A stretch of DNA of 14,580 nucleotides from Candidatus Zixiibacteriota bacterium (lineage in GTDB: Bacteria > Zixibacteria > MSB-5A5 > GN15 > PGXB01): positions 967,424 through 982,003 of the forward strand of contig CP070766.1 in the NCBI GenBank assembly GCA_020345705.1. Direction: 5' to 3'. Shown here piece by piece: positions 13,642-14,580 of this stretch; the stretch's first letter is position 1; each line of letters opens with the position of its first letter. A model generated the notes under the pieces. It saw only the letters and a program-made list of their open reading frames with translations, searched no databases and was not told the DNA's origin. Made by a program: the position numbers and the translations under genes.

Positions 13642-14580
13642 TCATTCAGCGTGTTTACGAAATTCGTCGGAATGGAATTTGAGTATTGCCGGAAGAATGT
13701 CATAAGTGAATTTGTTCGCGGAAGCGGGATAGCCGTCATAACCGGTGAATTCGACGGGCTGAATTGTCCTGCCAAGCTGGCTGGACAGGAAGCTCGCGAA
13801 AGAGATTGTCTGCAGGTTGAAGCCGTACTGGTCGTCGGCGATCGTGTAGAGTTGAATGGCCGTATTATCAAGGGCACCCGGGTGGTCGGCCATGATGGCC
13901 TCGACATTATTGCTCATCCAGATTCCCCACAGCGAATCGTATTGACCGACCGTGTCAATAAGGGTATCGGCGGTCCCGAGGAGTGTGTCGGTGATAATAA
14001 TGGTCGTGTCAATGATGTTCGTGTCGGGAATATTGCCCCATTCGTCGAACGGCAGATGGAACCAGACCTCACCTTCCGGATGAATCAGCGTCATAGTGTC
14101 GTCAAAGATGTACGTCGATTCGGCCAAAGGCGGATAACCGAAATACATCCAGCCGCCGTAATCAAAATGCGGTGTAAAAGCACATGCGGCCGCCATGATC
14201 ATCGTGCGAACCGGATTTAGATAAGCGGTATCCATCGCCTTGTACGTATCATGCGAAATATATCCCAGCCCCTGGTCATCGAGATTCTGGATAACTTCCT
14301 TGAAGAGCAATTTGAATCCGCCGGTCCCGTCAACGTCAAAATCAAGCGGCGCCGAAACAGCCGAGACTGATCCAAAGTTTTCGCTGTAAGCGGTGGCAAC
14401 CCGGAAAGCGCCGTAGCCGCCCATGCCGAACCCCGATATAGCGCGGTGGTCACGATCGCTGATCGTGTTTAAGGCATTATCCACATAATCAATCAGATAA
14501 CCTTCTCCCGGCTGACCACCCTCGATATCGCCGATTACTTCGGCCCACTTGCCGCCGGCCCAGGTGTCCCCGTACCAGGT
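13642..14580 (-). CDS. Esterase-D-like alpha/beta hydrolase lacking the nucleophile serine (5' end outside window)
   Basis: The visible 312 residues are the C-terminal part of a putative esterase of the PF00756 type (feruloyl esterase, esterase D, antigen-85 group). The start is beyond the right edge. YLIDYVDNALNTISDRDHRAISGFGMGGYGAFRVA is split here only for discussion: its nucleophile elbow should read GLSMGG but reads GFGMGG (about 50-55), so Ser is Gly at residue 52. The codon is GGC (14427-14425), one transition from AGC. Near the end, where the family has a GGHxWxxW histidine motif, this protein has YPASANKFTYDILPAIL, without the histidine. The protein is probably not an esterase, like the serine-less antigen-85 homologue MPT51 (inference). 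A central Asp/Thr-rich insert (about 170-225) is unusual. Confidence 0.8.
   Translation of the reverse strand, partial: TWYGDTWAGGKWAEVIGDIEGGQPGEGYLIDYVDNALNTISDRDHRAISGFGMGGYGAFRVATAYSENFGSVSAVSAPLDFDVDGTGGFKLLFKEVIQNLDDQGLGYISHDTYKAMDTAYLNPVRTMIMAAACAFTPHFDYGGWMYFGYPPLAESTYIFDDTMTLIHPEGEVWFHLPFDEWGNIPDTNIIDTTIIITDTLLGTADTLIDTVGQYDSLWGIWMSNNVEAIMADHPGALDNTAIQLYTIADDQYGFNLQTISFASFLSSQLGRTIQPVEFTGYDGYPASANKFTYDILPAILKFHSDEFRKHAE

Overview
The window comes from a bacterium of about 50% GC. It most resembles the Zixibacteria or a related candidate phylum (KSB1, Marinimicrobia). This is inferred from style: a dockerin-tailed exported protein, a very large secreted protein ending in a FlgD/T9SS-tail-like beta domain, and many small exported proteins of unknown role. 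No rRNA, tRNA, CRISPR array or recognisable mobile element is present. Genes sit on both strands, mostly as single units with their own promoter or terminator.

Left part (1-4315, minus strand). A PHP-domain metallohydrolase is followed by an aminotransferase-fold protein that runs off the left edge. The latter resembles HisC but lacks the PLP-binding lysine motif. Upstream lies a long orphan outer-membrane polysaccharide-export protein (Poly_export plus about six SLBB repeats) with a strong terminator.

Middle (4316-7372). greA is on the plus strand with a promoter so close to its ATG that the message may be leaderless. A bidirectional hairpin separates it from a convergent 59-residue zinc-finger protein. 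Then come a DinB-fold protein and a small fibronectin-III/dockerin secreted protein, both on the minus strand.

Right-middle (7373-11241, plus strand). Three plus-strand genes follow, each preceded by a TATAAT box: a small protein with NEFGxYGN repeats, an exported GerMN-like protein, and an 885-residue secreted protein. The last has a leader of about 140 nt with possible secondary structure.

Right end (11242-14580). This holds a tandem-duplicated DsrC/TusE-like protein (minus), a small exported beta-domain protein (plus, GTG start), a BshB1-type PIG-L deacetylase (minus), and an esterase-fold protein running off the right edge (minus). The nucleophile serine of the esterase-fold protein is replaced by glycine.

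I do not see one coherent multi-gene system. The most unusual content is two pseudo-enzyme candidates (aminotransferase and esterase folds) and the double-DsrC protein with an atypical cysteine pattern. All functional calls come from reading motifs by eye; no search was run.
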